A stretch of 5,615 nucleotides of DNA from Eubacteriaceae bacterium (GTDB lineage: Bacteria > Bacillota > Clostridia > Eubacteriales > UBA1433), in contig JAAZOI010000050.1 in assembly GCA_012797825.1 (NCBI GenBank), forward strand, positions 1 to 5,615. The letters are read 5' to 3'. This document shows positions 5,412-5,615 of the stretch, piece after piece. A program made the position numbers and the translations under genes. Each line of letters starts with the position of its first letter. The stretch's first letter is position 1. Below the pieces are notes generated by a model that did no database searches, had not been told where the DNA came from, and saw nothing but the letters and a program-made list of their open reading frames with translations.

Positions 5412-5439
5412 AAAAACACGGCATATAGCGCCGTGTTTT
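5412..5439 (-). terminator. Intrinsic terminator of the lyase-like gene
   Basis: Arms 5413-5422 and 5430-5439 (AAAACACGGC with GCCGTGTTTT) pair perfectly over 10 bp with a 7-nt loop. Read leftward, the 3' arm ends in a run of five T. It begins 9 nt after the stop codon at 5449-5451. The A-rich start of the stem makes it partly symmetrical, but no rightward gene ends here. Confidence 0.88.
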
Positions 5440-5448
5440 ACAATCAAA

Positions 5449-5615
5449 TTAAAATTTGTTTAAACGTTCTTTATATTTTGAAAGGCTTGCCTTAACCATT
5501 TCGGGATTGGGGGAACCCGGCTGCTTTCTTAGCGCCAGCGAGTTTTCAACCGTTATCGCGCTTAATAATCCTTCGTCAAAATCGGGATGAATGTTTTTCA
5601 TCTCGTCAAGAGTCA
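5449..5615 (-). CDS. Argininosuccinate lyase-like protein, C-terminal 54 residues, cut by window edge
   Basis: The minus-strand frame is open from the right edge to TAA at 5449-5451. The visible part reads TLDEMKNIHPDFDEGLLSAI, then TVENSLALRK, QPGSPNPEMV and a basic tail. This order resembles the C-terminal end of argininosuccinate lyase: a helix with P-x-F-D-E, then a v..R segment, a glycine/proline turn and a final helix. The usual GG of the turn is GSPNP here, so a paralogous lyase of the fumarase/aspartase superfamily is as likely as the arginine-biosynthetic enzyme. All catalytic residues lie outside the window, so activity cannot be judged. Confidence 0.6.
   Translation of the reverse strand, partial: TLDEMKNIHPDFDEGLLSAITVENSLALRKQPGSPNPEMVKASLSKYKERLNKF

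Overview
The window looks like chromosome from a low-GC Gram-positive anaerobe, probably class Clostridia. Codon use is AT-rich, ribosome binding sites are strong (AAAGGAG, GGAGGTG), spacers are almost pure A/T, and the promoters are sigma-A-like. The gene families agree: a B12-binding radical SAM protein of the DUF4080 type, a DUF2089 protein, SHOCT-like proteins, a YvlD-like membrane protein and a CD3324-family protein. No rRNA, tRNA, CRISPR array or insertion sequence is visible. This inference rests on style and family content only; no similarity search was possible.

Layout. (1) Positions 1-1031, minus strand: the first 343 codons of a B12-binding radical SAM protein, cut by the left edge. 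(2) 1173-2390, plus strand: a single-gene unit for an enolase-superfamily (mandelate racemase / sugar-acid dehydratase-like) enzyme. It has its own promoter, a perfect 14-bp palindrome over the predicted transcription start, and a strong terminator. (3) 2614-4096, plus strand: a tight four-gene operon encoding a DUF2089 zinc-ribbon/HTH protein, a SHOCT-like protein, an unrecognised small membrane protein, and a YvlD-like four-helix membrane protein. It starts from a consensus-like promoter preceded by 70 bp without a single G or C. (4) 4118-4161: a 44-bp perfect palindrome that separates this operon from a convergent gene. (5) 4160-5245, minus strand: a class I SAM-dependent methyltransferase and, upstream of it, a CD3324-family HTH protein. 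Each appears to be its own unit, because a terminator lies between them. (6) 5449-5615, minus strand: the last 54 codons of an argininosuccinate-lyase-like protein, with its terminator.

How the genes work together. The clearest system is the four-gene operon. Its first two products share a short helical SHOCT-like motif, at the C-terminus of the first and the N-terminus of the second. Its last product resembles YvlD, which in Bacillus subtilis sits in the yvlABCD cell-envelope stress operon beside the SHOCT-like YvlB. A reasonable hypothesis is a regulator plus soluble adaptor plus membrane effector module, in which the 107-residue third protein is uncharacterised. The enolase-superfamily gene probably serves catabolism of an acid sugar under a local repressor not present in the window. 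The other genes look like independent units.

No stretch longer than about 300 bases is without a gene. The longest non-coding gaps are 2391-2613 (terminator, A/T-only tract, promoter) and 5246-5448 (promoter, long leader, terminator).
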